DNA from: Aspidiotus rigidus
Taxonomy: Eukaryota; Arthropoda; Insecta; Hemiptera; Diaspididae
Length of the DNA: 64,000 bases
Direction of reading: 5' to 3'
Assembly: GCA_035079385.1 (NCBI GenBank)
Contig: JAVHKY010000061.1
Location: 992,001 to 1,056,000, forward strand
Shown here: in pieces, positions 22,601-33,480 of the stretch
Layout: each line of letters begins with the position of its first letter
Numbering within the stretch: the stretch's first letter is position 1
Position numbers and translations under genes: made by a program
The notes under the pieces: model-generated
The model's database searches: none
Seen by the model: the letters and a program-made list of their open reading frames with translations, nothing else
Told to the model about the DNA's origin: nothing

Positions 22601-23244
22601 CACTTCATTGTCAAAATTTAAAAAAAAATAGACTACAAAAGAGGAGTGCAGTACTTATCGCCAGAATAATTGCCTATTGGTGTATAAACGGACTTTCGTA
22701 AGCAATGTGCGTGCTTGGGTAAACGTTTATACGAAGATCGGGACGGTGGAGAATTAGGCTGTTCTCAGCATACACCAACGATCTACGAATGAAAGAGCTA
22801 AGGTGACGATGACGTGACGTCGAATAGTTACCTTATCTCATGAATCCATGATCGAAGGTTATGGCTGCCACGGCCGTACCAAGTTGAATCGACGTATATG
22901 CAAGACAGCGATTACCGGGACAGGGTCTTTGGTACAATTCGTTGTGTGTTAGTAATGAAACTTTGTAATCACGCTGCACTACTATCATAGTCAAATGCAT
23001 ATGTGACAATTTCCTGGTCCCACATGCATCTTTATGTAGATACCGAATTTGAAAATTGAGAACTTGTTCATGGGTAATTATTACAGTTGTTAGATTCTAC
23101 GTTGAAAACTGAAACTAGAGAAGAACTATATGGATACCATGGATAGTGAACTGATTTTTTTCCGAACACTGTTTTTGATACTTTCCCATGGTCGTTGTTT
23201 TGCATGCAAGTGTAAAATGAAGGTGATCGTTTCCCATACCTACC
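19626..23244. other. Large non-coding stretch
   Basis: I find no gene, RNA or bounded repeat here. Notable local features are pyrimidine-rich runs (about 20200-20260 and 20480-20540) and a lone TATAAATAG at about 21830 with no convincing initiator or downstream frame. The 161-codon plus frame at 20386-20871 includes a low-complexity hydrophobic tract from the T-rich run and no domain. Confidence 0.45.
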
Positions 23245-24655
23245 TAATATATAAAGCGGAAAGTTGGTCTGTCTGTCCTCTTATAACTCAAGAAACGAGG
23301 AATTTGGACGTCGAAAAACTGCTTCTCACTGTACACGTTGTTCCAAATGTTTAAACGCGTTAAGCCTCGCAGTTCTAAAAATTCAATTATTGTACTCATT
23401 TTTGTGAACAATTGAAGAGAACAAAAATTGTGACCCCTGTAATTTCCTTTCAAATGAGTCTAATTTCAGATTTACAGGAGGAAATTTGGGAACTATTGGT
23501 ATTTTGGCAGATGCGTATTCCACATCATTGTGTTCACACGGAGAGAGCATTTAAACCGGTTGCTCTGGATGAATTTATAGAAACTACTATTCAAGTTTTA
23601 CATATTCTTATATTGTAGTTTCCTTTGCAATGAATCCAATTTTCGATTTTAAAAAGAGACACTTATGTAAAATAATTTCTTTTTAAATTTCCTACTCGTT
23701 TTCGATACGAGTAATTATACATCACGGGAATATTGTCATCAGACTTTGAAACCAGCTAAAAAAAGGTACCGGGTATGGGAAAGAAATGTGAAAAGTACAT
23801 CTGTTTCTCATACAAAAAAACAACAGAGTGCGTCTCATGCGTCCATGCAGACTGATGTAATGCATTAGGAGTATGGCTGGTTTTCAACAGGGAACCTATT
23901 TAATGGAGGGAGGGGGTAAATTGAAGAAAAATGACGGCCGCTGGCTGCCCCGGCAAAACGTGGGATTTGGAAAAATTTCGACCTCCGAGCTATATGTGAT
24001 TAAAGCGAGACGTAAAACTTTCAAATATTGAGTTTCACCCCGGAGCTATGAGATACCAGTGGGATTTGAAACAATTTCGAATGTTGAGCTGTATCTGACA
24101 GGAGGGGGTGGATTGACTCGGAGAAATATGGACTTTCGAGTTCAAACTGCAAACTCCCAAGGTAGTGAGAAACAGGTTTAATCTTTATTTAGAAAAAGTA
24201 TAAACAAAGAAACACCCATAAAACAGGTTCACTGCTGGACTCGATTAAACAGTTAATGAAGGCAATATCTTGAGCAGTTAACGAAATAAGCCGCGAGTTA
24301 TCTGTTATCGTCATGAGAGTTTGAAACTACCTAAGAACAAGTACTGGGTTTAAGGAAGAATTGTGAAAATTACATCCAATTTCTCATAATTTATAGGAAA
24401 CGACTGAGTGCGTCTCATGACTCTGTACGGACTGATGTGATGCTTCAGGGATATGGCAATCTTTTTACCTACTGTCCATCCATTTCTTTAGTCGTTGCAA
24501 CTGGTAAAATATCTATGAATTGGTCCATTTTTTGCTGAAATACAGCCTTTACCTGTCAAGTTAGCTTTTAGCGTTAAAATCCAAATATTTACAAAAAACA
24601 GATACCTACTCAACACACAGCTGGCGGTCAGGCGCGCCGCAAACCGCTAGTTAGG
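23245..24655 (+). repeat. Dispersed repeat family X, copy 1 (about 1.4 kb)
   Basis: It runs from AAGTTGGTCTGTCTGTCC to the GGCGCGCCGC.AACCGCTAG end. Long blocks match the copy at 38945-40990: AATTGAAGAGAACAAAAATT, TTTAAACCGGTTGCTCTG and GAGAGTTTGAAACTACCTAAG. An AACAGG-family element (copy C) sits inside it. About 150 bp of family X are present on both sides of that element (23735-23880 and 24300-24450). Confidence 0.75.
23886..24290. repeat. AACAGG-family repeat, copy C, nested in repeat X
   Basis: The left edge CAACAGGGAACCTATTTAAT and the right edge ATAAAACAGGTTCACTG are inverted to each other. The interior has TTTGGAAAAATTTCGACC and CGAGCTATATGTGAT units. The right outer part GTTAATGAAGGCAATA matches copy A. 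Confidence 0.7.
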
Positions 24656-26437
24656 TATCAAATGAACTGACGACCCCACAGCTTCGTTGTACATCGAGTT
24701 TCCTCGCATACTAGCTAGGTACTCGGCTTATCTGCGAGTAGCAAAGCTGCTCAAATACCGTCTCGTATACATTACCTGCGAATACGTAATAATCTATTGG
24801 GAATAGTTTCGGCGGAGGCCTGCCAAGCAGGTGTGCTCGAGTGGTATGATAATGTGATACGACCAAAATTGGGAATACCTCATCTAAGGGAACAAATTGA
24901 CTAGATAATATGCTAACATTGATTCAGGCTTTTAATGCACTTGACATAAATTACAGTTCTGAACTTAAACAACGACTGCTGCTCTCAACCAAAGTTGATG
25001 GTGTTAACGACTACGTGGATGTAAGCTTAAGAGAGCAAAATGAGATGACAGAGCGGACGGTCAGTACTCAGGTACATGGGGTTATATATCCGAAATACAA
25101 AAGGGGAGGTAAGTGTATACATGGGGGTTGCCAATCATAAGGTCTACATTCTAAGAGGATAATATTAAGTGCCGTGTGCAAACTATAAATAAAAACAGGG
25201 TGGGAATAAAGATAAATGGGCTCGATGTAAGTGAAAGTGCAAGCATAGTATACAACATCTTCATAATACATATGGGTAAATATAAAAGAGGATTAAAGTA
25301 GGGATAAGTGTGAGTAGAATATAATGATAATAAGTAAGAGTAAAATATGAGCGGGTAAATATATACGTACAGTATAATACAGTGTGCGTCGCAGCTATAA
25401 TTCAGTTTATATCGTATGAAACGGACTAAAAGTACCCTGGTAGTAATGGAGATGACGTCGCATAAACGCGTGTACAGTGTACACACACGGTTGATCGTAT
25501 CGATATAATACGTATTCTTAATAAGAAAAAACGTGTCGCGATCGACCAGATCGCGTCACAAACAAGTAAGAGCCAAACGATATTCTGTAAAACCTTTATA
25601 CACAAAATTTCTAGGTAGAATATTGCTTGTGTACACTACAAACTTTGTTGTACATAAATCCCTAATGATCAAGATTTCTTTTGCACACTCAACAGAAATA
25701 GCAAACGTACCATTTTCAAACTGTATGATGGTATATTAATAATATTGTGGTTGCGCAGCTAAAACGGGTCACATATAGTCTAAAACTTTCAGTTGTATCC
25801 ATTACAAATTGACTTCCACAGACTGCATCATGCGGCGCGGCGTGGTGGATGGCGTCCCGTTCTGTGAATTTTTGTTTGTGCGACAGGACGACTCGTTCAG
25901 TATTGCACTGTCTGTGAGCGATTAATTGGCGACTGCGACTGTTGCGAATACGTTTTTGTTCGCGTTGGCCATTCTGCCGTACAAAGTTAAACTGACGTAT
26001 GTGCGAAAACAACGATCGCGAAAAAGTATCAAAAAGAATATTAAAAAATGTGTTCGAAACATATTAGGATCGCTTAAATTGCTCACTTACAGCAATTTTT
26101 AACGCAGAATTCAATTATCATAATAATTATCTTCAATAAGAGCTCAATCTTCAGATACGGTACCTTTTTCACCAATCGACTATGATAGTAGTGGTGTGTG
26201 AATACGAAACTTCGTTACCAACATACATACAGCCCATTGATCCGAACGCCTCGTCTCGGTGATCGTTGTTTCCGCACATACGTCAATTTATAACTTCGTA
26301 AGGTAGCATTGCATTTACGAACACACATTATTGTTGTAAATAGCATACGCGGACCCCGTACACCAACCGCCAACTAATCGCTCACAAACAGTATATTCAC
26401 TGCAAAAATAAACTCTTTTCTCGCTTAGGGCTAATTC
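24656..26437. other. Non-coding stretch
   Basis: No gene recognised. Small frames such as 24910-25140 and 25533-25739 carry no domain. A short (GTGCA)n run lies at its right edge (about 26438-26457). Confidence 0.45.
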
Positions 26438-26539
26438 TGCAGTGCAGTGCAGTGCAGTATTAAAATCGTCACGCAAAGAAGTGAACTCTTGGGTTCACCC
26501 ATGATTTCTCGCAATTTGAACGATTGTAAACCCGTTTTA

Positions 26540-27190
26540 CATCTTGATGCAAGGTGGTCGGAAAGGCTGTGTTTCCGCGGAGTTTTTTGTAGTGGAAAGC
26601 GCGTCTTTCCTGCTTGATGAAAAAAAAAAAAAATTCGTCGCTGTGCTGAAAAGTACTTTCCGCAACTGGACGGTGGTGTGGAATAGTATATTTCATGCCA
26701 AGGAGCGAAAGCGACGCTTTGAATGATGAGTTCGGTACGTTGCAAAGCGAAGCAAGCCGAACGAGTCATTTGAAGTCGCTCGCTCCTTGTCTTGGAAGAT
26801 ATTTTAATGCAAGATGGTTGGAAAGGCTGTGTTTCCGCGGAGGTTTTTGAAGTGGAAAGCGCATCTTTTCTGCTTGATGAAAGAAAAAATTCGTTGCTGT
26901 GCTGGAAAGTACTTTCCACACCTGGACGGTGGTGTGGAAAGTACTTTCCAGCTCAGTGCCGTGTATGTCCCTACTTCTACCAGTATCTGCCATTCCCTCT
27001 CTTGTGTACTTCAGTCTGACTTCGTGTCGTTTGATTCGTCGTTGCTGGGATTCAAACTCGTGTCATCTGCGCGTGAAGCCATTACTCTAACCACTCGACC
27101 GCTGCAGCCTTACATCCTAGTGCATGACTAGCGTGACAGTGCTGCCAATGCAAAGTGTACAGAACCTTTCCTCCCATCTTGCATTAAAGC
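26540..27190 (-). mobile_element. tRNA-headed SINE-like element with tandem body and inverted ends
   Basis: On the minus strand, a tRNA-like head (27109-27045) has an A box (CGGTCGAGTGGTTAGAG) and a B box (GAGTTTGAATCCC). The body follows, containing GGAAAGTACTTTCC palindromes. The body unit is present twice, starting near 26549 and 26809, about 260 bp apart. TTTAATGCAAGATGG at about 26804 recurs inverted near 27173-27187, so the outer part also looks terminally inverted. The head lacks a full cloverleaf, so it is not a functional tRNA gene. Confidence 0.6.
27045..27109 (-). promoter_or_regulatory. RNA polymerase III A/B-box promoter in the SINE-like head
   Basis: The A box (about 27101-27087) and B box (about 27060-27048) are about 30-40 bp apart, as in tRNA-derived SINEs. 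Whether it is transcribed is unknown. Confidence 0.55.
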
Positions 27191-27203
27191 ATCGTTCGCG
27201 CGA

Positions 27204-27677
27204 GTGACGTAAGCGTACTCGGGAATTGCTTCCTTGCCGCCACGGATACGTAATGTGGCGTTCTGCTATGAAGGCGCAAGCACCAAGCTTGCACATGCCG
27301 CTAAACTTTTAATAATAGCAGACGCCGCAAGGAAGCGTACTTATCGCTTAAACTACTTCGCCGAATACGCTTGAACAACCTAGAACGTGCTCGATTGATT
27401 GTAAGCACTCTTGCATAACCTGTTTGCCGTTCTAGAAGAAATCTCGAGAATTCCGGAAATAAGGGTGAGACTATAAATAGCCGGCAGCAACCCGATAAAG
27501 CGATTCAGTTGTAATCTTAAAGCGATAGTTGACGTGTTCTCGTTCTTTAACGCGATTGTGTTACAGTTTAACGGTGTTTAGAAGTGTTGTACTTGCGGTA
27601 CCAGTAATAAAGCTCGGTTTTCGTAATTGTTCTTTATTATTGGCGTCAAGAGATATTCGGTGACTGGTAGAACGTCA
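27204..27677 (+). mobile_element. Solo-LTR-like promoter cassette
   Basis: Ordered signals on the plus strand are two TTCNNGAA dyads (27430-27437 and 27451-27458), a TATAAATAG box (27472-27480), a TCAGTT initiator (27505-27510) and an AATAAA (27606-27611). The stretch is loosely bounded by TGACGT and ACGTCA. A promoter followed within 150 bp by a polyadenylation signal, with no coding frame after it, is the layout of a retrotransposon LTR. I found no second copy or target duplication, so a host promoter, possibly heat-shock responsive, remains possible. Confidence 0.4.
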
Positions 27678-29648
27678 CAGTAATATACTAATTATTAGTA
27701 ATTTCGTTGAGTGTCTATTCCAGCCAATGTTATGCAAGGGAATCGAGTTTACTAGGTCTATCACAAAAAAAATAATAATACTATTATTTGTATGCACGAG
27801 TCCATGCGTTGATGATACAGAATCACCGTTGGTACCAATAGGTTCATAATCAATATACACAAACAAAGAACAGTGCGTAAATAAAATAGATATAATCTGT
27901 ATTACAGATAAATTACTTGTTCTACTATGTGACAAAATTTTAAGGTGAACGAGAATGAATTTTTCAAAATCAATTATCGCAAGGTTTGTTAAAAACGAAT
28001 CGAACCTAAGATGCGCGCGTTTTTCCTTTCACAGGTAAGTACTCATTTACAAGCATTTTGCTAACAATAAGGTATGATCGCGAAGATACGTATACTCTTA
28101 CGTAATCGCTGCAAGATTAGCTCAACGTTTTTATAGATGTTCTCGATACAAGGTGACATCGACAGTAGCAATGTACAACTTCAAGACAGAGCGGTCACTT
28201 GCTATAGTAAAGGACGTACACGTACACTGACAGCTCCTAGCTCCTCTCTGCTAATTTGGTTTATATCGTACGTCATTCGGATGACAAGTTCTCACCCCGC
28301 TCGCTACTATACGTTCTACCTCGATTACCATAATTCATACGTCGGCGGAAGACTACACATTTCGCCAATGATACTCTGAAATATCAGTCAGACGACCTTA
28401 ATATATACGAGTAAAAGATCACGAGTTTGACTTTATTTATAGTCCACTCGCCCTCAATAGAAATCATCCGGACGTTCGAAAATATGGAAAATTACACGCA
28501 CTCGGCTTTTGTACGCCGTGATGATGCTGACAATGACTAGGTCTAAGCGACAAATAATACGTAATCGTTGTTTGTGTAGAGACTATATACACTGCATACG
28601 TACAAACATACAAAACGTTTGTATTACTGATGTACGGTTATAGGATCGCGAAGTACAAAATGCCTCCTACTATGTGCAAACACCGTTCAATTTTATTTTG
28701 AATAAGTAAGAGTTTTAGGAAAGTAATTAGTATAGTAAAAGAAGAATGCGGTTTTCGCACATGCACACGTAATTCGAGCAAAAAAAAATTTGAAGTTTTG
28801 GTCAAACCAGTCATGAACTTCAGCAAAACAACGAACAAACGGAAGCAAAATGCGGTACAAACTGTGAGGATCTAAAACAATATGTAAGCCGTGAGTCAGG
28901 AAAATACGTACTCATATTGTCGTCATTGATTTTGGTTCTGATGAGTTTGTACAAATTTATTTGAAAATATGCTCAACGATCACCTCCCAGGTAATTCAAA
29001 TTGGACAGAAATATTGCCAATTTTATAAAATCGGGAAAAAACCTGCTTTCATAAATTTAGTCAAATTTGTCGCTGATTTTATAAATCGGCAATTTGATGA
29101 ATTCGGGGTTAACATATATCAGCTCGGAAAAGCCTCGTATTTCATTTACTAAGTGGATCGTCAAGCTCTTAGTGAAACCTCCCTTAGCGGACATTTCGAA
29201 ATAGCAGACTTCTCTGAATGATGAACATTTTTCGGGAACGGAAATATTTTACGGAAAAAGCTCTGAATATCGGACCCTTTTTCCGGACTTTTGGACACTT
29301 TTTCTCGTTTTCACGCTTAATTTTCCGATTTAAACGAATAAATTATAGAATGCAGTTACAAATCAACACTCATAGAAATATTTTAGACTCATTCCAAAAA
29401 TACTTGAGTAAACTGAGGGTAGTAGCTATTTTGTGAATCATTACTATAATTTTTACATCTCATCACTATATTTTTAGTCAATATTAATGATCTCTCAACT
29501 TATCATTACTACAATGGGAAAATTTGTATGATTTTACTCAAAACAAACGTGAGTACTAAAATTTTAGGAATCAGTACTATACCGGTATGTCCAATACAAA
29601 ATTTCCATGATTGACCGTGAAATTCTCCCGTTGGGCTACTCTATTCAA
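27678..29648. other. Non-coding stretch
   Basis: AT-rich; I recognise no gene or bounded repeat. Short frames have no domain. Confidence 0.45.
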
Positions 29649-29852
29649 TCAATACAGTTTAATTTGGCTTTTCCACCATTCAAATAAAACCCAAAAATAT
29701 TGTTAAAATAGTATAGAAAAATAATAAGAAATGGGGGGAAAAAAATTAAAAAGTATCATTTTTTTTATTTTTCTACATTTTTTATTACTTTTTTTGATAG
29801 AATTTTTGTGTTTTATTTGAGTGGTGGAAAAGCCAAATTAAACTTCATTGAT
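29649..29852. mobile_element. Foldback MITE, about 43-bp inverted ends
   Basis: The left arm 29649-29690 and right arm 29810-29852 pair almost completely; the shared core is TTTAATTTGGCTTTTCCACC and its complement. The interior is also AT-rich and partly self-complementary. It has no coding capacity. Confidence 0.8.
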
Positions 29853-31079
29853 CAACAAAATATCCTATCACAAAAAAAATCTTTTCATTTTTTCACGTCG
29901 TATAATGCGCTGTGATATTGTCAAAACTATCTACTGTATGTACAACATTCATCAATCATAAATACAACCTTTTTTTTTTGTCTCCGCTGAACACCGGACA
30001 CCTCTAAATAAAGGACAAATTTCAGGTCACCGCGAGTGTCCGCTAGTCAGAGGTTTTACTGTATTTTGTTTTACAGTTGACACACACATAATTAACTACG
30101 GATAAAGGGGTACATTTCGTGGGGGAGAGGGCGGGAGATATTCCATTTTTCGAAAGATTTTTCATCTTAGTTGACTCGAAAAAATTATGATTGAGATACA
30201 CAATTTAAGCCGTCTACGAAGGTTTGTCTATCTCACCTCTCCCCATGAATTCGAGCCTTTTCTTAGACATTTGTCAATCCTGGATTTAGACATAGGCAAC
30301 AAAGGCACGTGCCTAGAACGGAAAATTCGGAAGGCCCATAAATTTCCAACAACATGCGAGCAAATTACTTGATATTTTGGGGAACACAATTTTACCAACT
30401 TTTTGATAGAAAAATGAGATATTACAACCGTAGCAAAATGGACAGGATGAGGCGAGCCAATGACAGGATGTCTACTGGAAGGAAATTCTGAAAATACTCG
30501 ACTTTTACCAAGTAAGCGAGTAAAAAACTGTTTTTTTTTTTTTGCTTCTTTCAAAATTTTTCGTCATTTTTATCGTGTTTTTATTTGACCGTTAATGAAA
30601 ATACTCGACTTTTACGTGTTTACTAGACCTTTCATCAAATACTTGACTTTTACTAGATTCACTTGATTTATTTGACCAGTATACACCTTGAATGAACTTC
30701 CTCGACGTTTTCGAGATCGTAGATCACGACTAGTAAAAAAACGATCGCGGTTTCTTCATATTTTATACAAATAATATATAATTGTTCACCATTATAAGAT
30801 AGAATGTTTGTCGTATAAAGTTCCACAACTGAAAGTTATAACTTGGATATGATAGGATTATCTGACTGAGATTAGAAGGGGGAGAAAAAGAATTATACAA
30901 ACGAAAGAAGGAAATATTTTCTATTAATACAGTGAAAAAGAAGGACATAAAGGAGTAGATTTTCTGTTTAACCAAAAAAAAAAGTAAAAAAATAACGAGC
31001 TTCCAAAGAGTGAACGACAGAATTTCAATATTTAAAATAGACCTAAAAAACAAGAACACTCTTACAATAATGTAAATGT
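29853..31079. other. Non-coding, with fragments of the CTACTGGATGG repeat family
   Basis: Pieces of that family's 5' part lie at about 30375-30460 (GAGATATTACAACCGTAGCAA) and 30690-30760 (TTCCTCGACGTTTTCGAGAT). Nothing else is recognisable. Confidence 0.5.
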
Positions 31080-32125
31080 ATACTTCCACGTCATTATCAG
31101 ACAACTCAGTAATAAATATATTTCACGATCAACAGAGGGAAAATATTGTGAAACAAAAAATAAACAAGAAAAATAAATTAATAATTATGGGTGTTTTTAA
31201 CAACCAAATAGGACGAAGAACAAATGGGGAAGAACATAATATGGGACCATACAATTATGGTAAAAGAAATGAGAGAGGCTAGGAACTCGTACATTTTTGT
31301 CAGGAACAGAAATTAAAGATAGTGAAAACATTATTCAAAAAAAAATTTGGAAAAATGTGGACTTGGATTTCACCCAACCTCGAAAATAAAAACGACGGCT
31401 TCCTTAACGAAGTTAAATGAGGAACGCAGAGAACCTGTTCTATGAGTCAAATTGTAATATGATAGAAGAGGGATTTGGAAAAAAAAATTTCGACTGTCGA
31501 ACTATATATGATATTTCTAAGTATCTCCTCTTATCATGTATAGCTTAAAGGTCGAAATTTTTCCAAGCCCCTCTTTTGTCATAATATATAGCTTGAAAGT
31601 CGAAATTTTTCTAAGTCCCTCTTCTATCATATATGGCTCGAGAATCGTAATTTTTCCAAGTTTTTCGTCGGACGGCGCACGGCAAATTTCTCAAAAGAAA
31701 TCCATAGAACAGGTTCTCTGTTGAAATCAAATCAATTACATACCGGTAATAACCCCCTGTAAAACGGAAATAATACATAGTTTTGATGTAATAAAAAGTT
31801 TCAAATTTCAAACTGACCGCCGACCAATAAAATGCATGCTTGAAATTGACAGGCGTTTTTGTAAAAGAAAAAGAAAAAATATGGACATAGTTAGCGGAGA
31901 AAGAACAAAATAAAATGGAATCAAAATTCTGGGTAGAAAAGGAATACACAAAATACAAAAAGCAACTGAATTTTATAAAGAACTAGACACTGATTCGCAC
32001 AGCATAACATATGAACCGGTTGATAATGATGAAGAAAAAATTCGGCAAATAATCTTCGAAGAAGTCGAACAGATAGTGAAAACTTTAAAAAATGGCAAAG
32101 CGATACGACCAGGCTTGGATTGATG
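31080..32125 (+). pseudogene. APE-type LINE fragment (endonuclease to start of RT), split by a MITE
   Basis: 31180-31390 reads IIMGVFNNQIGRR, MGPYNYGKRNERG, an in-frame stop, then LKIVKTLFKKK and MWTWISPN, the middle of an AP-endonuclease domain. The following motif, FDVIKSFKFQTDRRPI (catalytic SDH replaced by TDR), resumes at about 31785. The AACAGG-family element lies between them. A lysine-rich linker leads to EEVEQIVKTLKNGKA (about 32060-32100), the helix that precedes RT motif 0. The copy then ends near 32125. Multiple stops make it inactive. The family is Jockey/RTE-like by motif order. Confidence 0.7.
31393..31735. mobile_element. AACAGG-family element, copy D, inserted in the LINE endonuclease
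   Basis: The edges GAGAACCTGTTCTATG (about 31426) and CATAGAACAGGTTCTCTG (about 31705) are inverted to each other. The interior has about three 45-60-bp units with YCTATCATATATGGCTCGAG and GTCGAAATTTTTCCAAG. Endonuclease-coding sequence ends and resumes at its borders, which shows this family is mobile or was mobilised. The left outer segment GACGGCTTCCTTAACGAAGTT matches copy B. Confidence 0.75.
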
Positions 32126-32234
32126 GGCCGGGAATCGGGAACTTCACGCGGGTCCGCGAGGATTTCGGGCTGGCGCACCGGTCGGCCGAAGGAGAAAAAA
32201 AAAGTAGGAAAAAAGACAAAACAAAAAATGCCAG

Positions 32235-33007
32235 GTGGGATGGCAAACAATGAACCAATGTCAGACCCCCATCAAAAATTTCGCGTTGAAGTATATCGTA
32301 GAGTAATGGATACTGCATCAACAGTAATGAGGTCCAAGTTTAGAGAATTGAGAAAAGCGTGAAGGTATATTATGAGAGATTTTAATAATCTTGATTAGAA
32401 AATTTTAACGAAATTCAATTCGAAGGTCTTCAACCAAACGCCTTCAGGAGTTTCCTTCTATTCATAAAAAAGGTGGGCTTGAAGGATGAAGTCACGGAGA
32501 AGGATTTACAAGAAAATTTCCTAGACTTTGTAAGAAAATGGAAGGATCTACGGAAAGGAGTTTTTTCCAAAACCAGCATATATGAATCAGAGGGATCTGA
32601 AGTTGAATTAATATCTGAGGATGATTTCGCGGATGGTGATGGAATGGAATCAATGAAGTTGATTGAAATTTAGAGGAAAAAATTGGAAAAGGCTAACTGT
32701 AAAACCTGTCAGAATTGTTTAGCATGCGTGTATTCATTGCTAGTCAGATATAAACTGTATTCTTCCGCATGCACAAATGTTCATTATCTATACAAAATTT
32801 CTATGACATTCTCCTGCGTGCGAACGTAAATTTTCTAAACTTGAAGTTATAAAAACTAAGCTAAGAAACTTGTTGAGCGATGTAAAGTTGGAGGCTTTCA
32901 TGCTGATGTCTTGCGAAGTTGAAATATTGAACCAAATTAATTCAGATGATATTATAACTGAGGTGTTTCAGAAAAGTAGAACATTAGTGGATAAGTTAAT
33001 TTTTTAA
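32235..33007 (+). pseudogene. hAT-type transposase C-terminal remnant (ZMYM1-like)
   Basis: Successive frames give FRVEVYRRVMDTASTVMRSKF (about 32280), then NFNEIQFEGLQPNAF. Next is VTEKDLQENFLDFVRKW in an open 66-codon frame (32473-32673). QNCLACVYSLLVRYKLY (about 32710) and finally LEVIKTKLRNLL..EAFMLMSCEVEIL, ending at TAA 33005-33007, complete the series. This is the spacing of the C-terminal half of ZMYM1-like hAT transposases, ending in the dimerisation region. The usual ACERSFSKLK segment is damaged (about 32815-32840). Stops and shifts separate the pieces. No terminal inverted repeats or 8-bp duplication were found. Confidence 0.6.
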
Positions 33008-33239
33008 TAATGTGGCCAAATAAGTAATCCTAATAATCATAGATAAAAAAAAAAAAAAGACAAAAAAACGAATAAAGCACGCTATTTTCATAGTGTTTGT
33101 GATTTTCAAAAGTTCACGTGCGATGGCCGGTCGGTGCAAATATTTCTCGAATGCTATTTTACCGTCAATCCAACCATGGGTACGACTAGATGGAATAAAA
33201 AACAAATATCGTTTGCTGTTCTCAACACATTCTACAGAT

Positions 33240-33480
33240 GTAACGCCTGTTAGTTACCTCTTAAGGCACGTAGAGCGCTGATCGACGCTCTAGTGCTGCC
33301 TATTTTTGATTATAATGGAACACTTCACGTCGCAATCCTCAGTGTTAATAAAAATCGTTTGTAAAGAATTCAGAATCGTTGTATGAGGTTCATTTATCGC
33401 ATATCTCGTCGTGAGCCGGCCGCATCGGCATATGAAGACTCTGAACTCCTCAGATAGACGAGAGACGCCAGTGCAGTTGG
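33240..33480 (+). pseudogene. Jockey-type LINE C-terminal remnant
   Basis: The reading ALIDALVLPIFDYN (about 33270) is followed, across a stop, by RIQNRCMRFIYRISRRE (about 33365). This pair is typical of the region after the RT thumb in Jockey-like LINEs. Nothing upstream is intact. Confidence 0.5.

Noticed and set aside
27045..27109. Functional tRNA gene
   Set aside because: The boxes are present but the acceptor and anticodon stems do not form, and it sits in a repetitive body.
28938..28970. Second hammerhead-like CTGATGAG...GAAA
   Set aside because: The intervening sequence does not form a convincing stem II, and the C before GAAA is missing.
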